Shown: positions 52,174-61,078 of the stretch, piece after piece | Layout: each line of letters starts with the position of its first letter | How positions within the stretch are numbered: position 1 is the stretch's first letter | Source of the DNA: Rhodovulum sp. P5 | Lineage (GTDB): Bacteria; Pseudomonadota; Alphaproteobacteria; Rhodobacterales; Rhodobacteraceae | DNA: 64,000 nucleotides | Direction: 5' to 3' | NCBI RefSeq assembly: GCF_002079305.1 | Contig: NZ_CP015039.1 | Span: 3,209,501 to 3,273,500 of the forward strand | Position numbers and translations under genes: made by a program | Notes under the pieces: model-generated | What the model saw: the letters and a program-made list of their open reading frames with translations, nothing else | The model's database searches: none | Told to the model about the DNA's origin: nothing

Positions 52174-53345
52174 CAGGCAGTTTCCGATTCCGACAGGACG
52201 TCCAGCATGCGTTCCACGATGCGGTCGGTCGATTTCGTGCCTTCGGTCGAGATGTCCCAAGCATTGCGCGCCATGACGGCGGCGCGGTCCGGCGCCAGCA
52301 GTTCCGACAGCGCCTCGGCCAGCGAGATCTCATCCCGGACAAGCCGCGCGGCCATCGCATCCCCCAAGCTGTTGTAGCGATCTGCGTACGGGCCAAGTGC
52401 AGGCCCATGCAGGATGGCCGAGCCGAGGGCCGCGGCCTGAAACGGGTCGGGGCCGTCATTCGCGCCCAACGTCCCGCCAAGGAAACTGACCGGGGCAAGC
52501 CGCAGCCACAATCCCATCTCACCCTCCTGATCGGCGACGTAGATCTGGGTTTCGGCCTCAGGCTCTTCGTTGTCGGAACGAAGGGCCACCAGCCAGCCCT
52601 CCGCACGTAGACGGCGGGCCAGATCGGCGCCGCGTTCGGGATCGCTCGGTACCAAGATCAGCAACAGCCGGTGCGCATGACGCAGGACGCGGGCATGGGC
52701 GGCAACGACAACCGGGTCCTCGGCCGGGCGTGTGCAGGCGGCCAGCCAGACGGGACGCCCGGCAATGAGTGCGCCAAGCGCACCGCGTTCGGCCGAATTG
52801 CAGCGCAGGACGGCGCTGCCGCGGGACAAGGGCTTGCAGGTCGCGATCCGGTCTCGCGGCAGGCCCATCGCGGCCAGTTGCGCCGCGCCATCCGGGGCGG
52901 TCACGAAGATCCGGTCGAACCGGTTCAGCAACTGCCGGTTCGCGACGGCGCCGATGCGCCACCGGCTGCGCCAGGCTTTTGGAATATCGGGCAGGATCAG
53001 GAACAGGGCGGTGCCACGTGCGCCCGCATAGCTCAGCGTGCTGGCGGGAAGATGGGCGGGGTAGAACAGCGCGATGTCCGGCCGCCAGCGGTCCAGGAAG
53101 GCCGTGCTTGGCCGAAGGCCTTCGCCCGGACCCGCGGCGCACAGCACATCGGGCAGGTCCGGCAGGGACGCTGGCCAGTCCGGTACGCTGTTTTGGCCGG
53201 TGACGAGAATGGTCAGGTCGGGGTCCCGGTCGTCAAGCTGGCGCAGAAGTTCGGCAACTTCCGCCTGCGCGTCGGGCGGCGGCGCATGCACCCAGACCAG
53301 CGGCCCATTGGGCCGCGTGGCGTTCGATCCGCTGTGTCCCGCCAT
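52173..53345 (-). CDS. waaA: 3-deoxy-D-manno-octulosonate (Kdo) transferase
   Basis: A 390-residue GT-B glycosyltransferase adding Kdo to lipid [21 protein letters not shown], the [19 protein letters not shown] region, [15 protein letters not shown] phosphate-binding segment ([15 protein letters not shown]), and [20 protein letters not shown] near the C-terminus are family features. The N-terminus is shorter than E. coli WaaA and lacks a clear membrane anchor, so attachment may be peripheral. ATG at 53345 is chosen; the frame to 53477 is not supported. Confidence 0.9.
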   Translation of the reverse strand: MAGHSGSNATRPNGPLVWVHAPPPDAQAEVAELLRQLDDRDPDLTILVTGQNSVPDWPASLPDLPDVLCAAGPGEGLRPSTAFLDRWRPDIALFYPAHLPASTLSYAGARGTALFLILPDIPKAWRSRWRIGAVANRQLLNRFDRIFVTAPDGAAQLAAMGLPRDRIATCKPLSRGSAVLRCNSAERGALGALIAGRPVWLAACTRPAEDPVVVAAHARVLRHAHRLLLILVPSDPERGADLARRLRAEGWLVALRSDNEEPEAETQIYVADQEGEMGLWLRLAPVSFLGGTLGANDGPDPFQAAALGSAILHGPALGPYADRYNSLGDAMAARLVRDEISLAEALSELLAPDRAAVMARNAWDISTEGTKSTDRIVERMLDVLSESETA

Positions 53346-53356
53346 TGGCCGTCCTG

Positions 53357-53602
53357 TCAGGCGCCCAGTTCCTCGGTCGGGCCAGCCTCGAGTTCCTCGT
53401 CGCGCAGTCGGTGAATATGGGCGATGAAATAGCGCATATGGGCGTTGTCGACCGTGCGCTGGGCCTCGGCCTTCCAAGCGTCATAGGCGGTCTGGTAGTC
53501 GGGAAACATGCCCACGATATGGATGTCGTTGACGTCCTTGAAGACGGTGTGGCTGGGGTCGATCAACTCGCCACCGAAGACGAGATGCAGGCGTTGGGGC
53601 AT
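53357..53602 (-). CDS. DUF4170 protein
   Basis: An 81-residue conserved small protein from memory belonging to DUF4170, found upstream of waaA in Rhodobacterales. Its conserved parts are RLHLVFGGELIDPSHTVFKD, DIHIVGMFPDYQTAYDAWKA and AQRTVDNAHMRYFIAHIHRL. It has no signal peptide, so a cytoplasmic role linked to lipid A/Kdo metabolism is plausible from its neighbours. It starts 65 bp after cysQ and ends 11 bp before waaA. Confidence 0.85.
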   Translation of the reverse strand: MPQRLHLVFGGELIDPSHTVFKDVNDIHIVGMFPDYQTAYDAWKAEAQRTVDNAHMRYFIAHIHRLRDEELEAGPTEELGA

Positions 53603-53667
53603 GGGGTTCTCCGGTCCTTCTGGATGTGTGGCTACCCTAGATCATGCAGGTGCAGCAGGAAAGGGGA

Positions 53668-54441
53668 TCAGGCCAGTCGCGCGACCAATTCGCCATGGAG
53701 CATCGGCGCACCCGCCAGAACGCCGTGCGATGTCGGCCTTGGTCCATCGAAGCGCAGCGGGCGGCCTGCCCGGTCGGTCACGGTGGCGCCGGCCTCTGCC
53801 GCGATCAGGCTGCCTGCGGCGGTGTCCCAGTCCCAGCTGTCGCGCAGCGTGATCATGGCGTCGTAACGGCCCTGGGCGACAAGGCAAAGCCGGTAGGCAA
53901 GAGAGGCCCGCAGGGACCGTCTGACCCGCGGCGGCGGCCCGGCCCAGTGCCCGGGGTCGAGGGCCGGGCGCGCTGTCAGGATCGATGCGCCGTCCAGTTT
54001 GGCACGTTGGCTGGCATGGATCGGCCGGTCGTTCAAACGGGCCCCGGCCCCCGCGGCGGCGGTGTAAAGCTTGTCGGCAACGGGCAGATAGACCGCCGCG
54101 GCGATGACCGTCCCGGCCTCTGCCACGGCAATCGCATGGGCAAAGCTCTTGCCGCCCTGGATGAAATCCCGCGTTCCGTCGATGGGATCGACGATGAAAC
54201 AGCGCGCAGCCGTCAGGCGCCCGGCATCGTCCTCGGTTTCCTCCGACAGCCAGCCATAATCGGGACGGGCAGAGAGAAGCCGCTCGCGCAGCATGTCGTT
54301 CACGGCGATGTCGGCCTCGGTCACCGGGCCCTGCTTGTCGGGCTTGTCCCAAGTCTGCGGATCGCGCCGCCAGTAGTGCCGGGCGATGGCGCCAGCCTCT
54401 TGCGCGGCCTCGGTCAGCAGCGCAAGGTCAGTCCCCGGCAA
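53668..54441 (-). CDS. cysQ: 3'(2'),5'-bisphosphate nucleotidase CysQ
   Basis: A 257-residue inositol-monophosphatase-family enzyme that hydrolyses PAP and PAPS, recycling the by-product of sulfate assimilation. Metal motifs: GWLSEETEDD, FIVDPIDGTRDFIQG, and SWDWDTAAGSLIAAEAGATV. SFAHAIAVAEAG and GPVTEADIAVNDML complete the pattern. It overlaps the pmbA gene by 14 bp. Other family members (inositol phosphatase) are less likely because of the DGTRDF form. Confidence 0.92.
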   Translation of the reverse strand: MPGTDLALLTEAAQEAGAIARHYWRRDPQTWDKPDKQGPVTEADIAVNDMLRERLLSARPDYGWLSEETEDDAGRLTAARCFIVDPIDGTRDFIQGGKSFAHAIAVAEAGTVIAAAVYLPVADKLYTAAAGAGARLNDRPIHASQRAKLDGASILTARPALDPGHWAGPPPRVRRSLRASLAYRLCLVAQGRYDAMITLRDSWDWDTAAGSLIAAEAGATVTDRAGRPLRFDGPRPTSHGVLAGAPMLHGELVARLA

Positions 54442-55774
54442 GCGTCAGACCCTCCACCCGCAGGCTGGGCACCCGGCGGGACAGGTGATCGCGGGCGTCA
54501 TTTGCGGGCGTGATCCGGCGCAGCATGTCGGGCAGGCTGCCCGCGATGGTGCATTCGTTCACCGGATAGGCGATTTCGCCGTTCTCCACCCAAAAGCCCG
54601 ACGCCCCGCGGGAATAGTCGCCGGTGTTGGGGTTGATCGTGCTGCCGATCAGCGAGGTGACCAGAAGCCCGGTGCCCATCTCGGCCAGCAATTCGTCCCG
54701 GCTGGCGGTGCCCGGTGTCAGGGTCAGGTTGCCCGCGGCGGGCGAGGGGGGAGAGGAGGTGCCGCGCACCGCGTTGGCGGTGCTTTCCAGCCCCAGCTTG
54801 CGCGCCGTGGCAAGGTCCAGCACCCAGCCGGTCAGGATGCCCTTGTCCACGATCAGCCGTCGCGCGGTGGGCAGCCCCTCGGCGTCGAACGGGCGGGAGC
54901 CGGAAATGCGCGGGCGGTGCGGGTCCTCGACCAGCGACAGCGTCTCGGGCAGGACCGGTTCGCCCAGCAAATCCCGCGCCCAGGATGCCCCCCGCACGAT
55001 GGCATTGCCGTTGATGGCCGACAGCAAATGCCCGATGAGAGAGCTTGAGATACGTTCATCGAACAATACCGGATAGGCACCGGTTTTCGGTCTGCGGGCG
55101 CCTGCGCGGGCCGCGGCGCGCTCACCCGCAAGCTGGCCGACCGCGGAAGCATCGAGCACATCGCCCTGGAAGACGCGGGATTCCGCGTGCCAGTCACGCT
55201 CCATCCCGGTGCCGGTGCCGCTGATCGCCATGCAGGACACCGACCGACCGGTGCGGGCATAGCCGCCCGAAAACCCGTTGGTGGCGGCGATATGCAGGCG
55301 GCGGTTGCTATATCCCGCGCTACAGGAGTCGGCCTGGGATACCCCCGGCACGGCAAGGGCGGCGGCCTCTGCCCGGCGGGCGTCGTCCTCCAGCGCGGCC
55401 GGGTCGGGTTCGGGCGATGGATCGGCGAGTTCCAGCGCGGCGGTGTCGAAGTCACGCGCAAGGGCCGCAGGGTCCGCCAAACCGATGGTTGCGTCCTCAG
55501 GCGCCTCGCGGGCCATGGCGACGGCGCGCTGGGCCATCTCGGCCAGTGTTTCCGCCCGGGCATCGGAGGCCGAGACGCAGGATTGCCGCTGTCCGATCAG
55601 CACCCGCAGGCCAAGATCGATCCCCTCTGCCCGCTCTGCCTGTTCCAGCACGCCCTTGCGCACATCGATCGACAGCGAGGCGCCTTCGGCCACGATTGCA
55701 TCGGCGGCGTCGGCCCCGGCCTTTCGGGCGGCGTCGAGAAGGGCATGGGCCAGGGTTTCGATATCCTGTGGCAT
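54428..55774 (-). CDS. pmbA: TldE/PmbA metalloprotease subunit
   Basis: A 448-residue partner of TldD, lacking its own zinc motif but needed for the heterodimer. N-terminal helical region LAHALLDAARKAGADAADAI, GYSNRRLHIAATNGFSGGYA, ERDWHAESRVFQGDV, YPVLFDERISSSLIGHLLSA and the C-terminal region RGASGFWVENGEIAYPVNEC are typical. ATG at 55774 follows AGGAGG; the extension to 55834 is not supported. tldD lies 20 kb away at 33738-35159. Overlaps cysQ by 14 bp. Confidence 0.94.
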   Translation of the reverse strand: MPQDIETLAHALLDAARKAGADAADAIVAEGASLSIDVRKGVLEQAERAEGIDLGLRVLIGQRQSCVSASDARAETLAEMAQRAVAMAREAPEDATIGLADPAALARDFDTAALELADPSPEPDPAALEDDARRAEAAALAVPGVSQADSCSAGYSNRRLHIAATNGFSGGYARTGRSVSCMAISGTGTGMERDWHAESRVFQGDVLDASAVGQLAGERAAARAGARRPKTGAYPVLFDERISSSLIGHLLSAINGNAIVRGASWARDLLGEPVLPETLSLVEDPHRPRISGSRPFDAEGLPTARRLIVDKGILTGWVLDLATARKLGLESTANAVRGTSSPPSPAAGNLTLTPGTASRDELLAEMGTGLLVTSLIGSTINPNTGDYSRGASGFWVENGEIAYPVNECTIAGSLPDMLRRITPANDARDHLSRRVPSLRVEGLTLAGD

Positions 55775-55888
55775 TGGACCTCCTGCTGCGGATTGATGAT
55801 CAGCTAATACGTTGACCCGACGGGAACAAGGCACCGCGACATTCGCGGTGTCCCGCCCCGGCGCGCGATAGCGGGCGGCAGACCCCGC

Positions 55889-57394
55889 TCAGCGCAGGCG
55901 CTGGCCGTTGGCAAGGATCTTTCCGTCCCCCGTCACCTCGATGTCGGAGATCAGCGTGTCGCCTTCTGCACCGGGCCGGGCGAACATGCCCACCATCATC
56001 CGGATGCCGGTCGCCTGATCCCGCGGCAACAGCCCCATCCCGACCAGTTTGTCCAGCAGCGCATTGCCGCCCGCAAGCCGCAGGGCAAGCTTGCCTTCCG
56101 GTTGCGGCATGCCCTGCTGGCCGATCTTCTGGCTGTTGTCGAAGGTGAACGCACCCTGCCCGGCAAGGTCGACGCCCGCCACGCTCAGTTGCAGGTCCTT
56201 CACGTTCAACGCGGACAACTCGCCGGGCATTTCTGTTGGCTGAACGCTGTCGGCGTCGGTGATGTCGACCAGCCAACGCGCCTTGCCCCCAAGGTCGAGC
56301 ACCACCGTCGCGGGATCGCGGGGCAACTGCCCGGTTGGGTCGAACATGGCCCAGATCGCATTGTCGATCTTCAGCCCGTCCAGTCGGGTCAATAGTGCGA
56401 AGTCGGCCGGTTCGTCTGTGCGGAGCAGCGGCATTTCAAGGCGGAACGCGCTTTCGGCCACCTCCATCTCGATTTGCGGCAGCGGGATTTGCGTGCCACT
56501 GACGGCCATCTTGGTGTCTGTCGCGACCACATCGTAGGCCATGGCCCCCTCCGCCAGCGCAAAGTCCAGTGTTCCGGGGCCCGACGTGACGGCGATGTTG
56601 GTCCGATTGTCCTGTTCGGCGGTGTCCATGGCATAGGACAGCCCGCCATGCATGACCCGGCCTTTGGATGACAGACCGGCGGCCAGCATCCCGGCCGGTG
56701 TCGTGCCCTCTGCCCCCGCCGGAACGGTGCTGACGGAGGATGAGGTCACGTCGCCAACCTTGCCGGTCATGGTTAGGGCGATTCCTTGCGCGGCATCGGT
56801 CACGGCCATGGCGAGGGTCGCCAGCTTGGTGGTGAAGTCCGCCGCGACCTGCTGGGCCTCGTTCCCCGACACGACATAGGTGCCCGCCGTATCCATCGCG
56901 GCCATTTCCAGCGTGACGTCCTTTGGGGTGCCATCGACCTTCATCATGTCCAGCCGCAGCGCGAGGTCGGGCGCCGCCATGTCATAGGCAATCGTCCCGG
57001 TATCGCCGCTGGCGGTCATTTCCAGACCGCTTTGCCGGACGGTCATGTCCATCTCTATGCGCTCACCCGTGTCCGAAACGGCGACCACCCGCAACGGCAT
57101 CGCATCCGGAAACATCACGGCAACGGACCCGTCACTGCGTTCCGACAGGACAAGCGTGCCGAGCGCGAGCGATGTGCTGGCGCCCTCGGTCGAGGCGTTG
57201 ACCAGTCTGGCCTCACGGATCGTGAGGGTGTCGCCGGTCTCGCTCTCTGTCCCCGACAGGGTCTGACCCGACCGTTCGGCAAGATCTTTCCAGGCGGCCC
57301 AGACCTGTTCAGCGGTCACGTCGGCAGAGGCCACGCCGGTGCAGGCAAGGACAACGGCAAGCGCCCCGGCAGAGGCGGATTTGAGATGTGTCAT
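55889..57394 (-). CDS. DUF2125 exported protein
   Basis: A 501-residue exported protein with signal peptide HLKSASAGALAVVLACTGVA. It is beta-rich with repeated strand-like segments, and matches by memory the alphaproteobacterial DUF2125 family of periplasmic or envelope proteins of unknown role. Landmarks: QVWAAWKDLAERSGQTLSGT, YDMAAPDLALRLDMMKVDG, MPGELSALNVKDLQLSVAGV and EGDTLISDIEVTGDGKILAN. Some DUF2125-type proteins resemble the lipid-transferring AsmA group; that is suggestive only. It stands alone on the minus strand. Confidence 0.82.
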   Translation of the reverse strand: MTHLKSASAGALAVVLACTGVASADVTAEQVWAAWKDLAERSGQTLSGTESETGDTLTIREARLVNASTEGASTSLALGTLVLSERSDGSVAVMFPDAMPLRVVAVSDTGERIEMDMTVRQSGLEMTASGDTGTIAYDMAAPDLALRLDMMKVDGTPKDVTLEMAAMDTAGTYVVSGNEAQQVAADFTTKLATLAMAVTDAAQGIALTMTGKVGDVTSSSVSTVPAGAEGTTPAGMLAAGLSSKGRVMHGGLSYAMDTAEQDNRTNIAVTSGPGTLDFALAEGAMAYDVVATDTKMAVSGTQIPLPQIEMEVAESAFRLEMPLLRTDEPADFALLTRLDGLKIDNAIWAMFDPTGQLPRDPATVVLDLGGKARWLVDITDADSVQPTEMPGELSALNVKDLQLSVAGVDLAGQGAFTFDNSQKIGQQGMPQPEGKLALRLAGGNALLDKLVGMGLLPRDQATGIRMMVGMFARPGAEGDTLISDIEVTGDGKILANGQRLR

Positions 57395-57533
57395 CGGCGG
57401 GGTTTCCTGTCTGGGGTCTGTGCGAAACCTGCGTCACTCCCGCATCGGCTGTCAACGGCACGTTGCGCTGGCGTGTGCCGGAGCGCTGGGCTAGGACTCG
57501 TCAGAACAGGTGGATCGGCCGACGGAGGGTCAG

Positions 57534-58289
57534 ATGGCTGACATGACAGGCAAAAGCGTCCTGATCACCGGTGCGAGCCGGGGCATCGGGGCGGCAGCCG
57601 CGCGGGCCTTTGCCGAGGCGGGGGCGCATGTCGCGCTGGCCGCGCGCAGCGAAGAGGCGATTGCTTCCATCGCGCGGGAAATCGGCGGAAACGCGCTGCC
57701 GCTGCCCTGCGACGTGGCCGATTTCGGCGCCGTGTCCGACGCGGTTCGGGCCGTGGTCAAGTCCTTCGGACGGATCGACGTTCTGGTGAACAACGCCGCG
57801 GTGATCGAACCGATCGCGCGGATGGAAACGGTCGACCCGGCAGAGTGGGCAACCGCGCTCGACATCAACCTCAAGGGCGTTTTCCACGGCTTCCGCGCGG
57901 CGATGCCGGTGATGGCGGCCATGGGGGGCGGCACGATCCTGACGATCAGTTCGGGGGCCGCCGTCAGCGCGATGGAGGGGTGGAGCGCCTATTGCACCGC
58001 CAAGGCAGGCGCCGCGATGCTGACCCGCTGTGCCGATCTGGAAGGGCGGGAAAAGGGCATCCGCGTGATCGGCCTGTCGCCGGGCACCGTCGCGACCGAC
58101 ATGCAGAAGACCGTCAAGGAAAGCGGGGTGAACCCGGTCAGCCGTCTGGATTGGTCCGACCATATTCCGCCCGCTTGGCCCGCGCAGGCGCTGCTTTGGA
58201 TGTGTACGCCCGATGCCGACGAATTCCTTGGCCGCGACGTCGCGTTGAAGGAACGGGCGATCCGCCGCCGCGTGGGGCTGCCCACATGA
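57534..58289 (+). CDS. Short-chain dehydrogenase/reductase
   Basis: A 251-residue classical SDR. Cofactor motif VLITGASRGIGAAAARAFAE, LVNNAAVIEPIARM, active-site ISSGAAVSAMEGWSAYCTAK (Ser and the Tyr-x3-Lys pair) and IGLSPGTVATDM. ATG at 57534 has GGAGG a few bases upstream; the frame extends to 57510. Its stop overlaps the next gene's ATG (ATGA), which is an enoyl-CoA hydratase, so a fatty-acid or amino-acid catabolic role is likely. Substrate unknown. Confidence 0.92.
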   Translation: MADMTGKSVLITGASRGIGAAAARAFAEAGAHVALAARSEEAIASIAREIGGNALPLPCDVADFGAVSDAVRAVVKSFGRIDVLVNNAAVIEPIARMETVDPAEWATALDINLKGVFHGFRAAMPVMAAMGGGTILTISSGAAVSAMEGWSAYCTAKAGAAMLTRCADLEGREKGIRVIGLSPGTVATDMQKTVKESGVNPVSRLDWSDHIPPAWPAQALLWMCTPDADEFLGRDVALKERAIRRRVGLPT

Positions 58290-58900
58290 TCGTGCTGCAA
58301 GAGGATGGGCCGCGCTGGACGGTCACGCTGGCCCGGCCCGACAAGGCCAATTCCCTGACCCGGGCCATGCTGCTGGAGCTTGAGCAGATCGTCGCCTCTG
58401 CCGCCGAGGCGAAGGTCGCGTCGCTGGTTATCACCGGGACCGGCAAGGTCTTCAGTGCCGGCGCCGATCTGGATGAAGCGAAGGCGGGCCTCGCCACCGA
58501 TGGGGTGTGGGAGCGTCTTTCGGCCGGGATCGCGGCGCTGGATGCGCTGACCGTGGCGGCGCTGAACGGCACGCTTGCGGGCGGGGCCTTTGGCATGGCG
58601 CTGGCCTGCGATCTGCGCATCGCCGTGGACGAGGCGAAGTTCTTCTATCCGGTGATGAAGCTGGGCTTCCTGCCGCAGCCGTCTGATCCGGGGCGGCTGG
58701 TTGCGCTGGTCGGCCCGGCGCGGGCCAAGATGATCCTGATGGGCGGGGCCAAGATCACGGTGGACGAGGCACTGCTGTTCGGTCTGGTCGACCGGATCGT
58801 GCCGAAACAGTCCCTGATGAAGGAGGTGGAGGCGCTGACGGCCGATGCCGTGGCCGCAACGCCGGAACACCGCGCCGCGATAAAGGCGATGTGCTGCTAG
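58286..58900 (+). CDS. Enoyl-CoA hydratase/isomerase family protein
   Basis: A 204-residue crotonase-fold protein. VARPDKANSLT-like start (TLARPDKANSLTRAMLLELE), oxyanion-hole segments LVITGTGKVFSAGADLDEAK and LNGTLAGGAFGMALACDLRI, and ADEAKFFYPVMKLGFLPQPS. The family's usual second catalytic glutamate (in a PELxLG motif) is not evident; the site reads PVMKLGF, so the exact reaction is unsure. It is short of the usual 255-260 residues at the C-terminus. Coupled to the preceding SDR by ATGA overlap. Confidence 0.85.
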   Translation: MIVLQEDGPRWTVTLARPDKANSLTRAMLLELEQIVASAAEAKVASLVITGTGKVFSAGADLDEAKAGLATDGVWERLSAGIAALDALTVAALNGTLAGGAFGMALACDLRIAVDEAKFFYPVMKLGFLPQPSDPGRLVALVGPARAKMILMGGAKITVDEALLFGLVDRIVPKQSLMKEVEALTADAVAATPEHRAAIKAMCC

Positions 58901-58909
58901 AACAGGGGC

Positions 58910-59206
58910 CTAACGCCGCCGCCGCGGGCCCGGTGTCTTGGAATGAAAACCGGGCGGGCGCTTTGCCACCCATGCGATGAATTTCGCGAGCCGGGGATGG
59001 GCGCGCAGGGCCTCGACGCTGTTGTACTCCCGCGCAAGCTCCGCCTCTGTCAGGGTGGCATGGATTTCGTTGTGGCAGAGCTGGTGAAGCCGTACGACCG
59101 GCCCGCCCTTGCCGCCCTTCAGCTTGGGTGTCAGGTGATGCAGGCTCTGTTTCGCGGTTGGCGGGATCGGGCGGCCGCACAGGGGGCAGATCGGATCGTC
59201 GGTCAT
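58910..59206 (-). CDS. HNH endonuclease-type protein
   Basis: A 98-residue protein with a zinc-binding CPLC motif (7-10) and HHLTPKLKGGKGGPVVRLHQ followed by LCHNEIHATL, an HNH arrangement (His-His, then His-Asn-Glu-x-His). HNH small proteins can be nucleases or structural. The tail is basic (PGFHSKTPGPRRRR). It is divergent from the flavoprotein gene with only 11 bp between the starts, and ends 9 bp after the crotonase gene. Confidence 0.82.
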   Translation of the reverse strand: MTDDPICPLCGRPIPPTAKQSLHHLTPKLKGGKGGPVVRLHQLCHNEIHATLTEAELAREYNSVEALRAHPRLAKFIAWVAKRPPGFHSKTPGPRRRR

Positions 59207-59217
59207 GGGGCGCGAAG

Positions 59218-60450
59218 ATGATGCGGGGGCAGCCGTTGGACAAGGGGCAAGGTATCGAAACCGTCGATGCGCTGGTGATCGGGGCGGGGCCGGCCGGGCT
59301 GATGGCGGCGGAGGCGCTGGGCGCGGCGGGTCGTGCGGTGTTGATCGTAGACGCCAAGCCGACGCCCGCGCGCAAGTTCCTGATGGCGGGCAAGTCGGGG
59401 CTTAACCTGACCAAGGCGGAGCCGACCGACGCGTTCCTTTTTGCCTATGCGGAAAGCGCGGCGCGCTTGACCCCAATATTGGCCGCGTTCGGGCCTGAAG
59501 ACGTTTGCGCTTGGGCCGAGGGGTTGGGCCAGCCGGTTTTCACCGGCAGCACCGGGCGGGTGTTTCCCAAGGCGATGAAGGCTTCTCCGCTGCTGCGCGC
59601 ATGGCTGGCAAGGATCGGGGCGCGCGGGGGCGTGTTCCGCAACCGGTGGCGTTGGACCGGCTGGCAGGACGATGCTGCTCTGTTCGACACGTCCGAAGGG
59701 CCGCGGGGTGTCGTTGCCGGTGTCACCGTTCTGGCGCTCGGGGGCGCAAGCTGGGCACGGCTGGGCTCCGACGGGCGCTGGTCTCCGGTCTTGGCCGAGG
59801 ACGGGGTGCCGGTTGCTCCGTTTCAGCCCGCCAATGTCGGCCTGACGGTCAATTGGTCCGCGCCGATGGCCCGCCAGTTCGGGCAGCCGGTCAAGGGCGT
59901 CGCACTTCGGGCGGGGCAGGGGCCGTGGCATCGGGGCGAATTCGTGATTTCCGCCCGCGGTCTGGAAGGGGGCGGCATCTATGCCCTTTCCCGCCATTTG
60001 CGTGACGGTGCGCCGCTTGTCGCCGACCTGATGCCGGACTGGAGTGCGACGAAGATCGCCGACAGGCTGGCGCGGCCGCGTGGCAAGGCGAGCCTGTCCA
60101 ACCATCTGCGCAAGGCCCTGCGGCTGGACCCGGCGCGGCTGGCGCTGCTGATGGAATTCGGTCGGCCGCTGCCAGAAGGGCGCGACCTTGCCCCGCTGAT
60201 CAAGGCGTTGCCGGTTGCCCATGCCGGGCCGCGTCCGCTGGATGAGGCGATTTCGACCGCGGGCGGGGTGTGCTGGTCGGCCGTGGATGCCGACCTGATG
60301 CTCAAGGCCCGTCCGGGCACCTACGTCGCCGGCGAAATGCTGGATTGGGAGGCGCCCACGGGCGGATATCTTTTGACCGGCTGCCTTGCCACCGGGCGCT
60401 GGGCCGGGCAGGCGGCGGCAAGGCGCCTTCAGGCGGCCAGAGCGCGTTGA
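59218..60450 (+). CDS. TIGR03862-family flavoprotein (BaiN/HI0933-like)
   Basis: A 410-residue FAD-binding protein of the NAD(P)/FAD-dependent oxidoreductase family close to BaiN/HI0933. Dinucleotide motif ALVIGAGPAGLMAAEAL near the N-terminus, PTPARKFLMAGKSGLNLTKA, GSTGRVFPKAMKASPLLRAW, VISARGLEGGGIYALSRHLR and DEAISTAGGVCWSAVDADLM are conserved. Substrate unknown. Start ATG 59218 or 59221. Its last 22 bp overlap the convergent GST gene. Confidence 0.87.
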   Translation: MMRGQPLDKGQGIETVDALVIGAGPAGLMAAEALGAAGRAVLIVDAKPTPARKFLMAGKSGLNLTKAEPTDAFLFAYAESAARLTPILAAFGPEDVCAWAEGLGQPVFTGSTGRVFPKAMKASPLLRAWLARIGARGGVFRNRWRWTGWQDDAALFDTSEGPRGVVAGVTVLALGGASWARLGSDGRWSPVLAEDGVPVAPFQPANVGLTVNWSAPMARQFGQPVKGVALRAGQGPWHRGEFVISARGLEGGGIYALSRHLRDGAPLVADLMPDWSATKIADRLARPRGKASLSNHLRKALRLDPARLALLMEFGRPLPEGRDLAPLIKALPVAHAGPRPLDEAISTAGGVCWSAVDADLMLKARPGTYVAGEMLDWEAPTGGYLLTGCLATGRWAGQAAARRLQAARAR

Positions 60451-61016
60451 TAGGCGGGCCGTTTGCGCATCCGCTCCAGATACGCCCCCAGCCGGTCTTC
60501 AACGATGGGGAAATGCGCGGATTCGGCCCAGTCACCGCAATGGGTCAGGATGATGTCGGGCACGGTCATCCGATCACCCATCAGGAACGGCCCGGCTCCC
60601 ATCCGATGTGCCAGCGTGTGCTGGCTCCGCTCGAACTCCCATTTCAGGCTGTCCTTGATGGCGTGTTGGCGCATCTCTTTCGGCAGGACGAAGGTGTGCC
60701 GCGCTGCCATCCAGAGGGCAGCGTCGAATTCATCCAGCAGGAACTGGGTCAGGCTGTCCTGACGGGCGCGATCGATGCTGCCTGCGGGAAAGGTCAGTTG
60801 CCCGTGTCGGTCCGCCAGATAGGTCAGGATCGCGGTGGAATCGGTGATGGGCACATCGTCAACGATCAGCACGGGCACCTTGCCGGCGGGGTTCAACGCG
60901 ATCACATCGTCAGAGCGCGGCGGGGCTGGCAGGTGGGCATACGGGACCCCCAGTTCCTCCATCATCCAAAGCACGCGCCGTGCCCGGCTGTTTCCGCTGC
61001 CGATGACCCTGTACAT
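60429..61016 (-). CDS. Glutathione S-transferase
   Basis: A 195-residue glutathione transferase. N-terminal thioredoxin-fold domain with the SRARRVLWMMEELGVPYA catalytic region (Ser), ALNPAGKVPVLIVDDVPITD (glutathione-binding, cis-Pro) and the all-helical C-terminal domain. LTHCGDWAES is at the hydrophobic-substrate site. ATG at 61016 follows AGGGAGGA. Substrate unknown; detoxification or tyrosine/aromatic catabolism are the usual roles. Overlaps the convergent flavoprotein gene by 22 bp. Confidence 0.9.
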   Translation of the reverse strand: MYRVIGSGNSRARRVLWMMEELGVPYAHLPAPPRSDDVIALNPAGKVPVLIVDDVPITDSTAILTYLADRHGQLTFPAGSIDRARQDSLTQFLLDEFDAALWMAARHTFVLPKEMRQHAIKDSLKWEFERSQHTLAHRMGAGPFLMGDRMTVPDIILTHCGDWAESAHFPIVEDRLGAYLERMRKRPAYQRALAA

Positions 61017-61078
61017 GTCGCGTCCTCCCTGACGATCTGTCCTGTGTCCCACGGGACAGGGCCCCCGTCAAACGCCTG